A DNA stretch of 7,543 nucleotides from Caulobacteraceae bacterium UBA6225 (GTDB lineage: Bacteria; Pseudomonadota; Alphaproteobacteria; Caulobacterales; Caulobacteraceae): contig DJWR01000108.1 in the NCBI GenBank assembly GCA_002441055.1, positions 1,701-9,243 of the forward strand. The letters are read 5' to 3'. Under the pieces are notes generated by a model, which searched no databases, was not told where the DNA came from, and saw nothing but the letters and a program-made list of their open reading frames with translations. Positions 5,821 to 7,543 of this stretch are shown here, in pieces; the stretch's first letter is position 1, and every line of letters starts with the position of its first letter. The translations under genes and the position numbers were made by a program.

Positions 5821-6990
5821 ATGCGCGAAGCCGTTATCGTTTCCTATGCCCGTACCGGGCTCGCCAAGTCGGGTCGCGGGGGCTTCAACATGACCCCGAC
5901 CATGAGCATGGGCGCGCACGCGGTGAAACACGCGGTCGAACGCTCGGGAATCGATCCGGCCGCCATCGAAGACTGCATTATGGGCAATGTCGCCCATGGC
6001 GCAGGCAATCTGGGCCGTCAGGTGGCCCTGCTGGCCGGCCTGCCGATCACCACCTCAGGTTCGACGGTCAACCGTTTCTGCTCATCGGGTCTGAACACCA
6101 TCGCCACGGCGGCCAACTATGTGCGCAACGACGGCGCCGATGCGGTCGTCGCCGGCGGCGTGGAGTCCCTGTCGATGCCCGGCGGCGGCGGCGGTCGTGA
6201 AAACATCGACCCGGCCCTGGTGCAGCAGTATCCGGCCGTCTTCATGCCGATGATCGACACCGCCGACATCGTGGCCGAGCGCTACAAGGTCAGCCGCGAA
6301 GCCCAGGACCAGTACTCGCTGGAATCCCAGCAGCGCATGGCCGCGGCCCAGCAGGCGCAGAAGTTCAAGGACGAAATCGTCCCGATGAAGACCAAGATGA
6401 AGCAGGTCAACAAGGAGACGAAGGAAGAGACCGTCGTCGACTACACGGTTGATCGCGACGAGTGCAATCGTCCCGACACGACCCTGGAAGGCCTGGCCAA
6501 GCTGCAGCCCGTCCGTGGCGAAGGCAAGTTCATCACCGCCGGCAACGCCAGCCAGCTGTCCGACGGCGCCGCCGCCGTGGTGATCATGGACTCCAAGGCC
6601 GCCGAAAAGGCCGGTCTGAGCCCCATGGGCGCCTTCAAGGGCTGGGTCGTCGCCGGCTGCGAGCCTGACGAAATGGGCATCGGCCCGGTCTTCGCCATCC
6701 CGCGCCTGCTGGAGCGTCATGGCCTGAGGATCGACGACATCGACCTGTGGGAGCTGAACGAGGCCTTCGCTTCGCAGTGCCTCTATTCCCGCGACAAGCT
6801 GGGCATCGACCCGCAGAAGTACAACGTCAATGGCGGCTCCATCGCCATCGGCCACCCCTATGGCATGACCGGCGCCCGTCTGGCCGGCCACATCCTGCAG
6901 GAAGGCAAGCGCCGCGGCGCCAAACATGCCGTGGTCTCCATGTGCATCGGCGGCGGCATGGGCGCGGCGGGTCTGTTCGAAGTCTACTAA
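5821..6990 (+). CDS. Acetyl-CoA C-acyltransferase (thiolase family)
   Basis: This 389-residue cytoplasmic enzyme should catalyse reversible thiolysis of a 3-ketoacyl-CoA, or condensation of two acyl-CoA units. The nucleophile is Cys87 in NRFCSSGLNTI. NEAFA lies near 315-319, the catalytic His345 is in GGSIAIGHPYGMTGAR, and the proton-exchanging Cys375 is in SMCIGGGMGAAG. The loop domain is odd: after GGVESLSMP there is a run of five glycines (121-125), and a Lys/Glu-rich stretch of the type KTKMKQVNKETKEE (about 184-202) precedes the RPDTTLEGLAKL motif. Length is normal for the family. The gene has its own ribosome binding site and is followed by an intrinsic terminator, so it looks monocistronic. 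No fadB-like or reductase gene lies beside it, so degradative (FadA-like) and biosynthetic (PhaA-like) roles cannot be separated, and no symbol is given. Frequent CGT, GAA and AAG codons suggest strong expression. Confidence 0.94.
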   Translation: MREAVIVSYARTGLAKSGRGGFNMTPTMSMGAHAVKHAVERSGIDPAAIEDCIMGNVAHGAGNLGRQVALLAGLPITTSGSTVNRFCSSGLNTIATAANYVRNDGADAVVAGGVESLSMPGGGGGRENIDPALVQQYPAVFMPMIDTADIVAERYKVSREAQDQYSLESQQRMAAAQQAQKFKDEIVPMKTKMKQVNKETKEETVVDYTVDRDECNRPDTTLEGLAKLQPVRGEGKFITAGNASQLSDGAAAVVIMDSKAAEKAGLSPMGAFKGWVVAGCEPDEMGIGPVFAIPRLLERHGLRIDDIDLWELNEAFASQCLYSRDKLGIDPQKYNVNGGSIAIGHPYGMTGARLAGHILQEGKRRGAKHAVVSMCIGGGMGAAGLFEVY

Positions 6991-7015
6991 ACTTCGATCC
7001 GCACGGCTGATCAGG

Positions 7016-7050
7016 AAGGGCTCCCCGGCGACGGCGGAGCCCTTTTCCTT
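7016..7050 (+). terminator. Intrinsic terminator after the thiolase gene
   Basis: AAGGGCTCC (7016-7024) pairs perfectly with GGAGCCCTT (7036-7044). The 11-base loop can itself form three further CCG/CGG pairs. A T-rich run (TTTTCCTT, 7043-7050) follows. It lies 26 bases after the thiolase stop and would insulate secA from thiolase transcription. The minus strand lacks a comparable T-run, so it should act mainly in the plus direction. Confidence 0.9.
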
Positions 7051-7091
7051 GCCGGGCGGCCTCAGATCGGCCCTCTAAGACGGGCCTTGCG

Positions 7092-7119
7092 TTGACACTG
7101 CGGGGGCCGCTGCTTAAGT
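7092..7119 (+). promoter_or_regulatory. Candidate secA promoter
   Basis: A perfect TTGACA lies at 7092-7097. GCTTAAGT follows at 7112-7119, 13 bases after TTGACAC, which fits the spacing of the Caulobacter housekeeping consensus (TTGACGS, 10-14 bases, GCTANAWC) but matches its -10 part only partly. Placement just after the terminator and about 110 bases before secA supports it. The start of transcription would be near 7126. Confidence 0.5.
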
Positions 7120-7125
7120 CTCGGC

Positions 7126-7142
7126 CTCGCTCAAAGAGCGGG
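7126..7142 (+). other. Small hairpin at the predicted 5' end of the secA leader
   Basis: CTCGCTC (7126-7132) pairs with GAGCGGG (7136-7142) around the loop AAA, with one G-U pair. If the candidate promoter is right, the stem starts almost at the first base of the secA mRNA, where it could affect RNA stability. No T-run follows, so it is not a terminator. Confidence 0.35.
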
Positions 7143-7164
7143 ATTCCGGGCAGGCGAAGGTCAG

Positions 7165-7176
7165 ACGGCGCGCCGT
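7165..7176. repeat. 12-base perfect palindrome in the secA leader
   Basis: ACGGCGCGCCGT is a perfect inverted repeat without a spacer, lying about 50 bases before the secA ATG and downstream of the candidate promoter. It could be a protein-binding dyad, but GC-rich palindromes of this length also arise by chance in such a genome. Confidence 0.3.
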
Positions 7177-7226
7177 GCGCAACGCCCGCGACCCCGCATC
7201 GACCGCATTCTCGGACGCCCCCGCAC

Positions 7227-7543
7227 ATGTTTTTCCAACGGCTCTTCGGCTCCTCTCCCGACCGCAAGGTTAAGGCCTTCCAGGCCCGGGTCGCCAAGAT
7301 CAACGCCCTCGAACCCAAGATGGAGGCGTTGTCGGACGAGGCCCTGCGCGGCAAGACCGAGGAATTCCGGGCCCGCCTGGCCAAGGGTGAAACCCTCGAC
7401 CAGTTGCTGGAAGAAGCCTTCGCCGTGGTGCGTGAGGCCTCCAAGCGCACCATCGGCCTGCGCCACTTCGATGTGCAGATGGTCGGCGGCATGGTGCTTC
7501 ACCGGGGCGGCATTTCCGAAATGCGCACCGGCGAGGGCAAGAC
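7227..7543 (+). CDS. secA: Preprotein translocase ATPase SecA, N-terminal part (cut by window end)
   Basis: SecA is the motor that pushes unfolded preproteins through SecYEG using ATP. Only 105 complete codons and two bases of the next are present. The start MFFQRLFGSSPDRKVK followed by VAKINALEPKMEALSDEAL matches the usual SecA N-terminus and fixes the ATG at 7227; no other in-frame start lies in the preceding bases. EAFAVVREASKRTIGLRHFD (64-82 region) and DVQMVGGMVLH (82-92), which includes the Q-motif glutamine Gln85, are strongly conserved in the family. The window stops in Walker A MRTGEGK(T), residues 99-105. The ribosome binding site is weak (GGA at 7213-7215). The gene is separated from the thiolase by a terminator and likely has its own promoter. 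Truncation is due only to the window edge. Confidence 0.97.
   Translation, partial: MFFQRLFGSSPDRKVKAFQARVAKINALEPKMEALSDEALRGKTEEFRARLAKGETLDQLLEEAFAVVREASKRTIGLRHFDVQMVGGMVLHRGGISEMRTGEGK

Noticed and set aside
4637..5893. Long plus-strand open frame of 418 codons opposite the parvulin gene
   Set aside because: It is antisense to a gene with a lipobox, parvulin motifs and a good ribosome binding site, it crosses into the thiolase, and its translation shows no recognisable domain. Open antisense frames are expected in GC-rich coding DNA.
6082..6927. Minus-strand open frame of 281 codons opposite the thiolase
   Set aside because: It is a mirror of the strongly conserved thiolase frame, rich in Gly/Leu/Val/Asp as such shadows are, and has no motif of its own.
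7175..7273. GTG-started 32-codon frame overlapping the secA start, as a possible SecM-like leader peptide
   Set aside because: The nearest GA-rich sequence is about 14 bases away, no signal peptide or arrest-like motif is visible, and the frame is better explained by base composition.

Overview
The window is GC-rich, with a strong G/C bias at third codon positions. It carries housekeeping genes of alphaproteobacterial type: a secA start, a parvulin-type isomerase joined to argJ, and an HWE-family histidine kinase. Gene content, the style of the proteins and promoter-like sites resembling the Caulobacter housekeeping consensus suggest a member of the Caulobacterales (Caulobacter, Phenylobacterium or Brevundimonas relatives). 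The genus is an inference; no rRNA or other marker is present.

Layout. (1) 5-3238, plus strand: a red/far-red light-sensing module. A heme oxygenase (bphO) makes biliverdin, and a bacteriophytochrome (bphP) of architecture PAS-GAF-PHY-HWE kinase-receiver follows in the same reading frame after 162 bases. (2) 3228-3253: a strong hairpin that contains the stop codons of both bphP and the convergent argJ. (3) 3243-5671, minus strand: a two-gene operon of a lipoprotein parvulin (peptidyl-prolyl isomerase family) and argJ (arginine biosynthesis), joined by a TGATG stop/start overlap. (4) 5672-5820: a divergent intergenic region with a likely promoter for the parvulin-argJ operon and ribosome binding sites for both flanking genes. 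(5) 5821-6990, plus strand: a single-gene thiolase unit ended by a clear intrinsic terminator at 7016-7050. (6) 6991-7226: the terminator, then a candidate secA promoter and a leader of about 100 bases with two dyads. (7) 7227 to the end: the first 105 codons of secA, cut by the window edge just inside the Walker A motif.

How the genes work together. BphO cleaves heme to biliverdin IX-alpha, which should attach covalently to Cys9 of BphP. Light then controls the HWE kinase and, through it, the fused receiver domain or an unlinked response regulator. SecA drives export of proteins across the inner membrane, and the parvulin lipoprotein would act on exported proteins in the periplasm, so their closeness makes sense. 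ArgJ recycles the acetyl group in ornithine synthesis and has no evident functional tie to the parvulin beyond translational coupling. The thiolase serves acyl-CoA metabolism.

No clearly new multi-gene system, mobile element, CRISPR array, tRNA or rRNA was seen. The most unusual points are the roughly 80-residue Lys/Ala/Pro-rich N-terminal extension of ArgJ lying directly after a similar tail on the parvulin, the loss of both expected parvulin histidines, the hairpin spanning two convergent stop codons, and the phytochrome's kinase-receiver fusion with an altered chromophore-pocket motif.
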